Source: Anaerobutyricum hallii DSM 3353 (GTDB lineage Bacteria > Bacillota > Clostridia > Lachnospirales > Lachnospiraceae). Taken from it: a DNA stretch of 62,282 nt. The DNA lies in NCBI RefSeq assembly GCF_000173975.1, contig NZ_ACEP01000054.1, forward strand, positions 1 through 62,282, written 5' to 3'. Positions 1 to 8,699 of the stretch are shown here, piece after piece (within the stretch, counting starts at the first letter, position 1; each line of letters starts with the position of its first letter). The notes beneath the pieces are model-generated. The model saw only the letters and a program-made list of their open reading frames with translations. It was not told the DNA's origin and ran no database searches. A program made the position numbers and the translations under genes.

Positions 1-1
1 A

Positions 2-1333
2 CTAAACATAGTGATATTTTTTTCTTTGCTTGATGAAGAAGGTGATAGTTACGCATAATGTCATTAATTCTGCAATTCCGACAGCGCTCCAGATTCCATT
101 GATTCCCAATAATGTTGGAAGTAAAAGGATCATAATAATCTGGAAGACCAGGGTACGCAGGAAGGAAATTGCGGCGGATATAACACCGTTGTTCAGTGCG
201 GTAAAGAAGGAGGAACCGAATATATTGAAGCCATTAACCAGGTAAGCAAGACAATAAATGCGGAAACCGTGTTCTGTCATGGCAAAAAGTTCTGCATCGT
301 ATCCAACAAAAAGTTTGGAGAGAGGAGCGGCGAGTAGCTGTGAGAGTAGTGCAAGCATGATTCCCCATGTACCTATTAAGCAAAGGCTTTTCCTAAATAG
401 ATTTTTAAGTTCGTCCTGATTCCCAGCACCATAATGATAACTGATAACCGGCGCACTTCCAATGGAATAACCGAAAAATATTGCAAGGAAAATGAAGTTA
501 ATGTACATCATTGTCCCATAAGCTGCGACTCCATTTTCGCCGGCAAATTTCATAAGCTGTATGTTATAAAGTGAGTTCATAATGGAACTGGAAAGATTCG
601 TCATAAGCTCAGAAGAACCGTTAATACAGGTCTGTAAAAGCACATGACCGTTCCAGTGGGTTTTACCAAGACGGAGCAAGCTGGAATTTTTCCTTGTAAA
701 ATAAAAAATAGGAAAGAGTCCGCCAATAAATTCGCCGCATACTGTCGCAAGCGCAGCTCCGGCAAGTCCAAATCCTAAAATGCCGACAAATAGAAAATCA
801 AGTACCATATTTGTCACACCAGCTGCAATGACAACGTAAAGACCAAGATGCGGTTTTTCTGCTGTAACAAAAAAGCTCTGGAATACATTTTGCAGCATAA
901 AGGCAGGCATGGAAATAAAAGAAAGTCTGGCGTATAAAATGCAGTTAGAAAGAAGCTGGCCTTTTGCCCCGAGAAAGGAAGCAATTGCCGGGATGAAAAT
1001 TGTTCCAAGAATGGATAAAAGGATACCGCCGATTGCCGTCACATAGATGAGCATGGAAAAATATTCATTTGCCTTTTCTCTCTTTTTTTCTCCAAGCATC
1101 CTGGCAACAATTGCGCTGCCTCCTGTACCAATCATAAATCCAAGAGCGGATAATCCCATTATAATTGGGAGTGTCAGATTAATAGCAGCAAGAGCTGTCT
1201 TACCAACGAAATTAGATACAAAAAGTCCATCTACCACACTATAAATCGAAGTGAAGATCATCATGATAATAGAGGGTAGAACAAAACGCAATAATTTTTT
1301 ATAAGTAAAATGTTCGGATAATTGAATTTTCAT
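2..1333 (-). CDS. MATE family multidrug/sodium antiporter
   Basis: Complete membrane protein of about 443 residues with the twelve-helix MATE pattern: an N-terminal stretch with IIMMIFTSIYSVVDGLFVSN (the family's 'hDxhfvg' helix 1 region), and repeated hydrophobic segments to the C-terminus. MATE proteins export cationic drugs or metabolites using Na+ or H+ gradients in the cytoplasmic membrane. The start at 1333 (MKIQLSEHF) is chosen because AAGGAG lies just upstream; the longer frame would place that RBS inside the coding region. It follows marR by 56 nt on the same strand, so it is probably the efflux pump controlled by that regulator. Substrate unknown. Confidence 0.9.
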   Translation of the reverse strand: MKIQLSEHFTYKKLLRFVLPSIIMMIFTSIYSVVDGLFVSNFVGKTALAAINLTLPIIMGLSALGFMIGTGGSAIVARMLGEKKREKANEYFSMLIYVTAIGGILLSILGTIFIPAIASFLGAKGQLLSNCILYARLSFISMPAFMLQNVFQSFFVTAEKPHLGLYVVIAAGVTNMVLDFLFVGILGFGLAGAALATVCGEFIGGLFPIFYFTRKNSSLLRLGKTHWNGHVLLQTCINGSSELMTNLSSSIMNSLYNIQLMKFAGENGVAAYGTMMYINFIFLAIFFGYSIGSAPVISYHYGAGNQDELKNLFRKSLCLIGTWGIMLALLSQLLAAPLSKLFVGYDAELFAMTEHGFRIYCLAYLVNGFNIFGSSFFTALNNGVISAAISFLRTLVFQIIMILLLPTLLGINGIWSAVGIAELMTLCVTITFFIKQRKKYHYV

Positions 1334-1389
1334 AAAAACTCCTTGATACATTGTTATTTAAGGTAAAATGTTTATCTAATTTCTTAAGT

Positions 1390-1845
1390 TTAAAGTTTTG
1401 AAAACTTTTCCCGCAATGCAGTAGTATATTTACTATGTAACTTTAGCAATAAATTACATTCTTCGAAACTTAATTCAGTAAAAGCTTCATTTTCTGCTTC
1501 TACGATAGGAAAAATAGTCTCTTTTAATAAAGTATGTCCACTTTCCGTCAAAAGAATGTGCTTGCTGTGGCCTTTTCCATTAGAAAGAGTGAGATAACCT
1601 TCTTGTTCTAATTTACGAATAGCGGAGTTAACAGTCTGCTTTGGAATAAAAGTAGCATCGCAGACATCTTTTTGCAGGCAGCCCTCCCCGACTTCGCAGA
1701 TGGTATATAAAATGTCAAATACGCTGTTGGAAAGCCCGAATTTTGAAGCAGCATCTCGGTAAATATCATTCACTTCTTTATAAATACGATTATATTCCCG
1801 TAAATTTGAACTCATATATGGAGTAGTGGAAAAATTATCTTTCAT
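1390..1845 (-). CDS. MarR family transcriptional regulator
   Basis: 151 residues, the usual MarR length. A winged helix-turn-helix is visible in the middle (LQKDVCDATFIPKQTVNSAI, then a wing with LSNGKGHSKHILLTESG). MarR proteins are dimeric repressors that release DNA on binding small phenolic or drug ligands or on thiol oxidation. It lies first in a two-gene operon with the MATE pump, and a long inverted repeat overlaps its own promoter, so autoregulation plus control of the pump is the simple reading. One cysteine pair (C-terminal part of the HTH region) might sense oxidants, but that is speculation. Confidence 0.9.
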   Translation of the reverse strand: MKDNFSTTPYMSSNLREYNRIYKEVNDIYRDAASKFGLSNSVFDILYTICEVGEGCLQKDVCDATFIPKQTVNSAIRKLEQEGYLTLSNGKGHSKHILLTESGHTLLKETIFPIVEAENEAFTELSFEECNLLLKLHSKYTTALREKFSKL

Positions 1846-1867
1846 AAAAAATTCCTTTCATAAAAAA

Positions 1868-1918
1868 AGTATGATTTCGTACTTACGGTATTATAGTACG
1901 AAATCATACTTAAGTCAA
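1868..1918 (-). promoter_or_regulatory. marR-MATE promoter with overlapping 16-bp inverted-repeat operator
   Basis: On the minus strand a -35 TTGACT (1913-1918) and a -10 TATAAT (1890-1895) are separated by exactly 17 bp. Perfect 16-bp inverted arms AGTATGATTTCGTACT (1868-1883) and its complement (1895-1910) flank the -10; one arm fills the spacer and the other covers the start-site region. A MarR dimer bound there would block RNA polymerase. The perfect arms and promoter are seen directly; the identity of the binder is inferred. Confidence 0.85.
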
Positions 1919-1962
1919 GAGCGAAAATATAGTACAATAGGAATTTGTCAGTGAAATAATAA

Positions 1963-2130
1963 TTACCGCAGGCAAGAAGACACACTCAAAGAGAGCAGGT
2001 ATCCTATATTTTGACTCTATCACTTGCGGGTTAAATGTTCGCCTCCGCGCTCACATTCAATCCTCGTTCTAAGGCCACAAATATAGGATACCTGCTCTCT
2101 TTGGGTGCTGTGTTTTGGCCGGAGATGGAA
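1963..2130 (+). repeat. Variable-stem palindromic element, copy A
   Basis: Perfect 25-bp arms at 1987-2011 and 2079-2103 (starting CAAAGAGAGCAGG) enclose a degenerate version of the family core: the left half is altered (GACTCTATCAC) while the right half keeps GGCCACAAATATA. Outer partial pairing continues through AAGACACA/TGTGTTTT. A tail after it contains GATTGGGGAA and TGGCCTTTT as in other copies. This copy has no gene ending on its left, unlike most family members. See the finding on the family. Confidence 0.85.
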
Positions 2131-2332
2131 TTACTATTTCATGTTGGAGTGATTGGGGAATCGCCAGAAGATTATGGCCTTTTAAAAAGTTGAGTCATAA
2201 GAGTTCGATACTTATATTATTGTTTTAATGTGTAAAAATAATAATTTTTCTTATGGATTTCTGTGTCAATTCTTTGAAATTTAGTTTCCCAGATAGCTTT
2301 ATTCTCCTGTCTTCTTCCCCAAATCTTTTAAT

Positions 2333-2510
2333 AAATTTGCCGGATTGAAACAACCAGAACCCCCAGAGAAAATATACCCTATATCTGTGGCCTCGGAGCA
2401 AGGTTTGGATACGAGCACTTAAGCGAATATTCAAACCGCCGCGACTAAAGTCACAGATATAGGGTATATTTTCTCTGGGGGTTCGTCTGTTTACTCACCC
2501 CGGCAAATTC
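2333..2510 (-). repeat. Variable-stem palindromic element, copy B
   Basis: Perfect 33-bp arms at 2357-2389 and 2452-2484 (starting GAACCCCCAGAG) around the conserved core, which reads GACTTTAGTCGCGGCGG on the minus strand. Outer arms AATTTGCCGG/CCGGCAAATT close the element. It ends directly against the stop codon (2511-2513) of the minus-strand superoxide reductase gene and has the same orientation, so it would be the 3' UTR of that mRNA. The minus-strand tail (AAAGATTTGGGGAAG) continues to about 2230. Confidence 0.88.
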
Positions 2511-2870
2511 CTATTTATCCTTCCATAATCCGTGGAGATTGCAGTATTCGTAAGCTGCTACAAATTCATCTCCATCAGCTAATGTAAATGTAGCCTTCGG
2601 AGTATCTCCTGGCTGGAATTTATGGAGCTGTCCACCGTTCTTTGTTTCGATATATACGCCCATAATATAATGTTCTGGAAGCATTGGATGTTCTACGGAG
2701 GAAACAGCAACGGTAATCTTATTACCTTCCTGTGTTACTACAGGAACGTGTTTCTCTACAGCGGCATCTGTTGTGTTCGCTTTTAAATTCTTAAGGTTCT
2801 CTACAGAGGAACCTGCCCCAAATAATTCTAATAATACTGTTCTGTCTTCTGTACGATAAAATTTAGCCAT
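2511..2870 (-). CDS. Superoxide reductase (desulfoferrodoxin iron-binding domain)
   Basis: 119 residues matching the iron centre II domain of desulfoferrodoxin/neelaredoxin. The five iron ligands are visible: His in EKHVPVV, two His in SSVEHPMLPEHYI, and Cys plus His in EYCNLHGLW. The N-terminal four-Cys desulforedoxin domain is missing, so this is the one-iron class. It reduces superoxide to peroxide in the anaerobe's cytoplasm, taking electrons from rubredoxin-like donors. Monocistronic, with copy B of the palindromic element as its 3' end. A 13-bp dyad AATAGTAACTATT (2927-2939) sits in its upstream region and could be an operator. Confidence 0.93.
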   Translation of the reverse strand: MAKFYRTEDRTVLLELFGAGSSVENLKNLKANTTDAAVEKHVPVVTQEGNKITVAVSSVEHPMLPEHYIMGVYIETKNGGQLHKFQPGDTPKATFTLADGDEFVAAYEYCNLHGLWKDK

Positions 2871-3139
2871 GTGTTCTTCTCCTTTTCTAAAATTTTAATA
2901 TGGTTATAATACCTCTTGTAAATAAAAATAGTAACTATTACTGTGATTAGATTATAACCCATGAGAAATGAAATGTCAATATAAAAATACCTGTATTATT
3001 CTATGATTTTTGATGGAAAATCTTAAAAAAACGTGATAATATCTCTCTGTGAGTTTTTCAGAATGTATTTCAATCTGTTTAATGGTAAAAATAGAAGTTT
3101 GAGAATGATAAAAAGTTATAAAAATGAAAGGGTAAATAG

Positions 3140-4312
3140 ATGGATATTACAATAAATGAGTTAGGACAATTAACGCCAGACAGCTATATATTACTTGATA
3201 TGCGTGGAGATGTAGAAGTAGGACACGGAATCATTCCCGGAGCAATTCATATGAGCAAGGAAGAAATTTTAGAAAAATATTCGGGTGGACTTGTAAAAGC
3301 AGATGAGGCAGAGGCGGCAGAAAGAGAAGATTCTGCGGAAAAGAAGCTGATTATTTACTGTGCGCGAGGACGTATTAGTCAGGAACTTGCAGAAGAATTA
3401 CGCGATAGAGGATATGATGCATATAGTTTAAAAGGCGGATATACTTCCTGGTTGTTAAATGAAATGAAGAATCAGCAGGCAGACGAGGTATGTGCACAGG
3501 TAGAGAAGAGTATCCGAAAAAAGTTTCGTAAGAATATCTGGTGTAAGTTTACAAAGGCGATTAATCAGTATGAACTTGTAAAAGAAGGAGATTGTATTGC
3601 GGTATGCATTTCTGGCGGAAAGGATTCTATGCTGATGGCGAAGCTTTTTCAGGAGTTAAAACTGCATAATAAGTTTCCATTCGAGGTGAAGTTTGTAGTT
3701 ATGGATCCAGGATATAGTCCGGAAAACAGAAAGGTTATTGAAGAGAATGCAAGAAAATTAAAGATTCCTATTCATATTTTTGAATCTGATATTTTTGAAT
3801 CTGTATATCATATTGAAAAGTCTCCATGTTACCTCTGTGCCAGAATGAGAAGAGGGTATCTCTATAATTTTGCAAAGGAATTGGGCTGTAATAAAATAGC
3901 TCTGGGACATCATTATGATGATGTTATTGAGACGATTCTTATGGGAATGCTTTACGGCGCGCAGATCCAGACGATGATGCCGAAACTTCATAGTACGAAT
4001 TTTGAGGGGATGGAATTGATTCGTCCATTATATCTTATCCGTGAGGATGATATTAAGGCATGGAGAGATTATAACGATCTTCGGTTTATTCAGTGTGCAT
4101 GTAAATTTACAGATACTTGTACAACATGTAATAACGAGGAAAATCAGTCTAAGAGAGTAGAGATAAAGCAGCTTATTGCAGAAATCAAAAAGAAAAATCC
4201 ATATGTTGAAGCACATATCTTTAAGAGTGTGGAAAATGTAAATATTGAAACTGTTATCGCCTATAAAAAAGATGGAGTGAAACATCATTTTTTAGATAAT
4301 TATGATTTGTAA
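3140..4312 (+). CDS. Rhodanese-TtcA fusion: tRNA thiolation-type PP-loop ATPase with its own sulfurtransferase domain
   Basis: 390 residues. Residues 1-108 form a rhodanese domain with active-site loop YCARGRIS (Cys74). From about 125 follows a PP-loop ATPase of the TtcA/TtuA group with SGGKDS (158-163), CYLC (230-233) and a later Cys cluster (319, 321, 327, 330) that can bind a 4Fe-4S cluster. TtcA makes 2-thiocytidine at tRNA position 32. The fusion suggests that the rhodanese domain passes persulfide sulfur straight to the ATPase domain. The exact tRNA position cannot be read from the sequence. Stand-alone gene, ATG with AAAGGG upstream. Confidence 0.88.
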   Translation: MDITINELGQLTPDSYILLDMRGDVEVGHGIIPGAIHMSKEEILEKYSGGLVKADEAEAAEREDSAEKKLIIYCARGRISQELAEELRDRGYDAYSLKGGYTSWLLNEMKNQQADEVCAQVEKSIRKKFRKNIWCKFTKAINQYELVKEGDCIAVCISGGKDSMLMAKLFQELKLHNKFPFEVKFVVMDPGYSPENRKVIEENARKLKIPIHIFESDIFESVYHIEKSPCYLCARMRRGYLYNFAKELGCNKIALGHHYDDVIETILMGMLYGAQIQTMMPKLHSTNFEGMELIRPLYLIREDDIKAWRDYNDLRFIQCACKFTDTCTTCNNEENQSKRVEIKQLIAEIKKKNPYVEAHIFKSVENVNIETVIAYKKDGVKHHFLDNYDL

Positions 4313-4475
4313 GGGAATATGTTACATAGGAATTGCTTATTATTTTAAACAAAAACGGGTTTAAATTGTGTTTGTGTAAAACATAATTTTTCTTTCCTTT
4401 CTTTGATATCCTTGCATTTTTATGATAAAATTATCTTCAAATTATACATTTACTATATATAAAAGGAGAACAATC

Positions 4476-5960
4476 ATGCCAGTATTTGATTTTAGTAATA
4501 TGCAGGCTAAAAAAGAGCCTGTACGCTGCACATACGCGATGGTTTACTCAGATAATGACCATGCTTCACCGGAAAATCCAATTCTTGTGATCGATAATCA
4601 AAAAAGAGAATGGAAACATCATTCCTTTGGTATTTTCGCAAATCCAAATAAACAGACAACTTTTGAATTTGAAGAAGAAGATGGCACAATCAGCGCAGAT
4701 ATCTTAAAGGTTGATGCCCGTTTTGTCAGTCTTTTAAAATGGCTTGGCGAACATCATATTCACGTTCAGCTTTCTGGTAAAAATGTTGAAGAGGGATATG
4801 CTGTTTACAAAATTCAGGAAATTTCTTTTGGTGGAAGAACAAAGTTATCTGCAGAAGATGGATTTTTACAGTTTATGATTGAACGTTTATTTGCCAGTCC
4901 TGCTCCAGCAGAAGAAGTAACAGAAGAAGTGGAGGAGGAAGACAGCGATGAGATGAAACTTACCAGTCTCCAGAGTATCACTGACTTCATGACCTGTGCC
5001 GGAAGAACACTTCCTGACAATATCCGTCTGTGGGCCAGAAGAAACCTGGCTGTTGCCCGTTCCCGCGAAGTTTCACCAGAAGAAAGACGTCATGCCCAGC
5101 GTGCTTTGTCCATCATGATGAATATTCAGTGGAAAAGTGATTATTTTAAATCAATTGATCCGGAAGAGGCCAGAAAAATTCTCGATGAAGAATTGTATGG
5201 AATGGAGCGCGTAAAACAGAGGATCATCGAAACCATTATCCAGATTAACCGTACACATACGCTTCCGGCTTACGGTCTTTTACTTGTAGGCCCTGCCGGT
5301 ACCGGAAAGTCTCAGATTGCATATGCTGTTGCCCGTATTTTAAAACTTCCATGGACGACTTTAGATATGAGTTCTATCAATGATCCAGAACAGTTAACCG
5401 GAAGTTCCCGTATTTATGCCAATGCAAAACCGGGAATCATCATGGATGCCTTTTCTATGGCCGGAGAATCGAATCTTGTATTTATCATTAACGAATTAGA
5501 TAAAGCCAATTCTGGTAAGGGAACCGGTAATCCAGCAGATGTTCTTCTTACTTTATTAGATAATCTTGGATTTACTGATAATTACATGGAATGTATGATT
5601 CCTACCGTTGGTGTTTATCCTATCGCAACAGCAAATGATAAGAGCCAGATCAGCAGTCCGCTGATGTCCCGTTTTGCTGTTATTGATATTCCAGATTACA
5701 CGCCAGAAGAAAAGAAAGCGATCTTCTCCAAATTTGCGCTTCCAAAAGTTTTGAAACGAATTGGACTTCGTGAGGGAGAATGTATTATGACGGACGATGC
5801 GTTAGATGCTGTTATCGACATTTTCTCTGATACAACAGGTATCCGTGATTTAGAGCAGGCCGCAGAGCATATTGTGGCAAATGCGCTGTATCAGATTGAA
5901 GTTGATCATTTAGAACAGGTGACATTTACTGGAGAAATGGTAAGAGAGTTATTACTTTAA
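4476..5960 (+). CDS. Lon-like AAA+ ATPase without the protease domain
   Basis: 494 residues from an ATG preceded by AAAAGGAGAA. The first 140 residues are a unique domain; an acidic linker (EEVTEEVEEEDSDE) follows. The AAA+ module has Walker A GPAGTGKS (272-279), Walker B VFIINELD (336-343), and the Lon-type signatures GSSRIYANAKPG, NPADVLLTLLDNL, IATAND and TTGIRDLEQAA. The Lon Ser-Lys peptidase domain is absent: the protein stops shortly after the AAA+ lid. It may therefore be an unfoldase or remodelling factor, perhaps handing substrates to another protein. Gene stands alone; role unknown. Confidence 0.8.
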   Translation: MPVFDFSNMQAKKEPVRCTYAMVYSDNDHASPENPILVIDNQKREWKHHSFGIFANPNKQTTFEFEEEDGTISADILKVDARFVSLLKWLGEHHIHVQLSGKNVEEGYAVYKIQEISFGGRTKLSAEDGFLQFMIERLFASPAPAEEVTEEVEEEDSDEMKLTSLQSITDFMTCAGRTLPDNIRLWARRNLAVARSREVSPEERRHAQRALSIMMNIQWKSDYFKSIDPEEARKILDEELYGMERVKQRIIETIIQINRTHTLPAYGLLLVGPAGTGKSQIAYAVARILKLPWTTLDMSSINDPEQLTGSSRIYANAKPGIIMDAFSMAGESNLVFIINELDKANSGKGTGNPADVLLTLLDNLGFTDNYMECMIPTVGVYPIATANDKSQISSPLMSRFAVIDIPDYTPEEKKAIFSKFALPKVLKRIGLREGECIMTDDALDAVIDIFSDTTGIRDLEQAAEHIVANALYQIEVDHLEQVTFTGEMVRELLL

Positions 5961-5990
5961 ATTCTGGTTTGCCGCAGGCAAAGGAGGCTT
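5958..5990 (+). repeat. Isolated left end of the variable-stem element
   Basis: AAATTCTGGTTTGCCGCAGG overlaps the stop codon of the AAA+ gene and matches the left end of copies E and G (ATTCTGATTTGCCGCAGGC), followed by AAAGGAGGC. The stem and core that follow elsewhere are missing, so this is a remnant or a truncated unit. Confidence 0.6.
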
Positions 5991-6044
5991 ATACAAAGGC
6001 AACAAAGGTGATAGTAAAATAATTTGAGATAAAGAGGTGTTTTG

Positions 6045-7034
6045 GTGAAAAAAAGATGGTTTGCTCTGTGTATGTGTATTGTTATGCTCGCAGGAATACT
6101 AACGAGTTGTGGTACAAATACAGGGAAAATTAAATTTGGTGCAGCAGGTCTTGGTGGAACGTATCGTGTATTTGGTGATACGTTTGCAAATCTGGTGACA
6201 TCAAAAAATAAGAAGTACAAGATGGAAGTGAAGACAACGGCTGGTTCTGCAGCGAATCTTCGTCTGCTTTCGGATGGTTATATCCAAATGGCGGTTGCAC
6301 AGACAGACTTAACAAATGATGCCTACGAGAGAACGGGTATTTTTGAGAATGAAAAGCAGCATGGAGGTTATAGTGCAGTTGCTGCATTGTATACAGAAGC
6401 GTGTCAGATTGTTGTAAAGGCAGATTCCTCTATTAATACGGTAGAAGATCTGCAGGATAAGAGAGTCAGTGTTGGTGAGGAAGAGTCTGGTACAGAGCAG
6501 AATGCGAAGCAGATTCTTGCAGCGTATGGTCTTAATGACAGTCTGGTTGATGAGGTGAATCTTGACTATTCCAATGCAGCGGAAGAACTTAGAGAAGGTA
6601 AGATTGATGCCTTTTTCTGTACCGCCGGAGCACAGACAACAGTTATTGGAGAACTTGCAAAGAAATGTGATATTCGTCTTCTGAGTATTGATGAGAAGAG
6701 TGCGGAAAAGTTAAAGGGAACATATAAGTTTTATACGGACTGTACGATTCCAAAAGAGACGTATAATGGACAGACAGAGGATGTTAAGACGGTTGGTGTG
6801 AAGGCTGTGCTTCTTGCAAGTGATAAGCTTTCTGCTGATACAGTAAAAGATATTACAAAGATTTTATTTGAGAATAAGCAGGAATTACAGTATGCTCTTC
6901 CAGTAGATATTTCGCTTGATGAGAAGTCTGCGGTGGAGGGAATCACGATTCCGTTTCATAAGGGAGCTGTGGCATATTATGAGGAATGTGGTATGGATGC
7001 AGCAGAACTAACAACAGAGAAAGAGAGCAATTAG
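6045..7034 (+). CDS. TAXI family substrate-binding lipoprotein
   Basis: 329 residues with a lipoprotein signal: charged MKKR start, hydrophobic stretch, lipobox LTSC near residue 22. The mature part has TAXI-family features: the IKFGAAGLGGTYRVFG opening (compare 'atG..gGtYy..g'), SAANLRLLSDGYIQMAVAQTD and the ALYTEACQIVV block. TAXI proteins normally feed a fused TRAP DctQM permease, but none is present; a GltS-type symporter starts 20 nt downstream. The GTG at 6045 has AGAGGTG 5 nt upstream; a TTG one codon earlier is the alternative. Substrate is probably an acidic compound such as glutamate, by inference. Confidence 0.87.
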   Translation: MKKRWFALCMCIVMLAGILTSCGTNTGKIKFGAAGLGGTYRVFGDTFANLVTSKNKKYKMEVKTTAGSAANLRLLSDGYIQMAVAQTDLTNDAYERTGIFENEKQHGGYSAVAALYTEACQIVVKADSSINTVEDLQDKRVSVGEEESGTEQNAKQILAAYGLNDSLVDEVNLDYSNAAEELREGKIDAFFCTAGAQTTVIGELAKKCDIRLLSIDEKSAEKLKGTYKFYTDCTIPKETYNGQTEDVKTVGVKAVLLASDKLSADTVKDITKILFENKQELQYALPVDISLDEKSAVEGITIPFHKGAVAYYEECGMDAAELTTEKESN

Positions 7035-7053
7035 TGGCCGAAGGTAATAGTTT

Positions 7054-8241
7054 ATGAAGATTCAATTAGATATGTACCAGACAATTGCCGTAGCGGTAGT
7101 TGTTCTGATGTTAGGAAAGTTTTTAAAAGAAAGGGTGGAACTTTTAGAGAGGTTCTGTATCCCTGCGCCGGTTATCGGTGGTGTTATATTTGCGATTTTT
7201 ACCTGTCTTTGCTATGTAACAGGTATCGCAGAATTTTCTTTTGATGATATTTTAAAAGAAGTTTGTATGGTATTTTTCTTTACATCAGTAGGATTCCAGG
7301 CAAATTTAAAGGTATTAAAGAGTGGAGGAAGGGCATTGATCGTATTCCTTGGACTCGTAATCACACTTATTTTATGCCAGAATTTCCTTGCAATCGGACT
7401 TGCAAAGCTTTTACATATCAGTCCGCTTGTAGGACTTTGTACAGGCTCTATCCCAATGATAGGGGGACATGGAACAGCAGGTGCCTTTGGTCCGGTTCTT
7501 GAAGACTTCGGGGTAAAGGGAGCAAGTACGTTATGTACAGCAGCAGCAACATTTGGCCTGATTGCCGGAAGTGTAATGGGCGGACCAGTTGGAAAGCGTC
7601 TTATTGAGAAGAAAAATCTTTTAGATACCGTTGTTGTGGAAGATGATAGTCTTTTAATTGAAGATGAGAGAAAGCATGAACGTCATGCAAGTATGTATCC
7701 AGCAGCAGTATTTCAGCTTATCATTGCCATTGGTATTGGAACGATCATTTCTAAGCTGTTATCACTTACAGGAATGACTTTTCCGATTTATATCGGAGCC
7801 ATGATTGCAGCAGCCTGTATGAGAAATATTGGAGAGTATTCAGGAAAGTTCACGATTTACATGGGTGAGATCAATGACATCGGAGGTATCAGTCTTTCCC
7901 TTTTCTTAGGAATAGCGATGATTACCTTAAAGTTGTGGCAGCTTGCTGATTTGGCACTTCCACTGATTACGTTGCTTGCTGGACAGACGATTCTTATGTT
8001 CCTTTACACATATTTTGTTGTATTTAATGTTATGGGAAGAGATTACGATGCGGCAGTACTCTCATCGGGAGTTTGTGGATTCGGTATGGGAGCCACTCCA
8101 AATGCGATGGCAAATATGCAGGCAGTATGTGAGAAATACGCACCATCTGTCAAGGCATTTTTATTAGTTCCACTGGTTGGAAGTTTATTTGCAGACTTTC
8201 TTAACAGTTTGGCGATTACGTTTTTTATAAACTTTTTATAA
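7054..8241 (+). CDS. gltS: Sodium/glutamate symporter (GltS family)
   Basis: 395 residues, about ten membrane segments, with the two GltS pore-loop motifs in inverted-repeat halves: GSIPMIGGHGTAGAFGPVL in the first half and GFGMGATPNAMANM in the second. GltS takes up L-glutamate with Na+ in the cytoplasmic membrane and normally works without a binding protein. It follows the TAXI lipoprotein by 20 nt, so the two are probably cotranscribed. Length is typical for the family. Confidence 0.92.
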   Translation: MKIQLDMYQTIAVAVVVLMLGKFLKERVELLERFCIPAPVIGGVIFAIFTCLCYVTGIAEFSFDDILKEVCMVFFFTSVGFQANLKVLKSGGRALIVFLGLVITLILCQNFLAIGLAKLLHISPLVGLCTGSIPMIGGHGTAGAFGPVLEDFGVKGASTLCTAAATFGLIAGSVMGGPVGKRLIEKKNLLDTVVVEDDSLLIEDERKHERHASMYPAAVFQLIIAIGIGTIISKLLSLTGMTFPIYIGAMIAAACMRNIGEYSGKFTIYMGEINDIGGISLSLFLGIAMITLKLWQLADLALPLITLLAGQTILMFLYTYFVVFNVMGRDYDAAVLSSGVCGFGMGATPNAMANMQAVCEKYAPSVKAFLLVPLVGSLFADFLNSLAITFFINFL

Positions 8242-8289
8242 TTATTAAGAGCTGTCAAATGAGTAATGAATATGTGGATTGTTCAGAAA

Positions 8290-8330
8290 ATTAAGCGGGA
8301 ATCTTTGGTGATTCAATTGCCAGATTCTTC
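8290..8330 (+). repeat. 5'-UTR hairpin with conserved ATTCAATTG loop, copy 1
   Basis: TTAAGCGGGAATCTTTGG-TGATTCAATTG-CCAGATTC. It matches 32219-32260 in the flanks and loop, but the stem bases differ and still pair (TTTGG/CCAGA here, CCTCAG/CTGAGG there). It lies about 50 nt before the start of the small gene at 8383. Confidence 0.6.
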
Positions 8331-8382
8331 ACTTACAGAGCTTAATAATTATAATTTTTACAGTATGAAAGAGGGATTTTTT

Positions 8383-8577
8383 ATGTTTGGTAAAAAGAAA
8401 AAAGTAAAACACGCAGAGCGTCATGTAGATTATAAAGTATCTAGTGAGAATCTGGCTATGCCAGAACTTCATATTGGAGAAGATAAGGGTGAAGAACAGC
8501 CTGAAAAGAAAGACGATGGATTTATTACCTATGAGAATGTAGCAATTCCAGAGGTACATATTAAAAAAAGAAAGTAA
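8383..8577 (+). CDS. Small hypothetical protein with duplicated ENxAxPExHI motif
   Basis: 64 residues, start chosen at the ATG preceded by AAAGAGGG. Very basic N-terminus (MFGKKKKVKHAERH) and C-terminus (KKRK). Two copies of a decapeptide, ENLAMPELHI and ENVAIPEVHI, are about 25 residues apart, separated by an acidic/basic linker. No membrane segment or known domain. It follows gltS, and its leader carries the ATTCAATTG-loop hairpin. Function not recognised; the repeat suggests a short linear binding motif used twice. Confidence 0.65.
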   Translation: MFGKKKKVKHAERHVDYKVSSENLAMPELHIGEDKGEEQPEKKDDGFITYENVAIPEVHIKKRK

Positions 8578-8699
8578 GCAGGGCAATATATAAGAGGGAA
8601 GAATATTGCAGAATTAATAGATTTCAGAGCGTGGAAAACTTTTTCTGTTTTATGAAATTATCACAATTTTCTTCCGGAGCATTTCTTAAACACGCTCTA

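Noticed and set aside
2-1333. MATE gene truncated by the window edge
   Set aside because: The stop codon is at 2-4, so the gene is complete.
2225-2434. 69-codon minus-strand reading frame
   Set aside because: It runs through palindromic element B and its tail; no RBS, and its codons are explained by the repeat.
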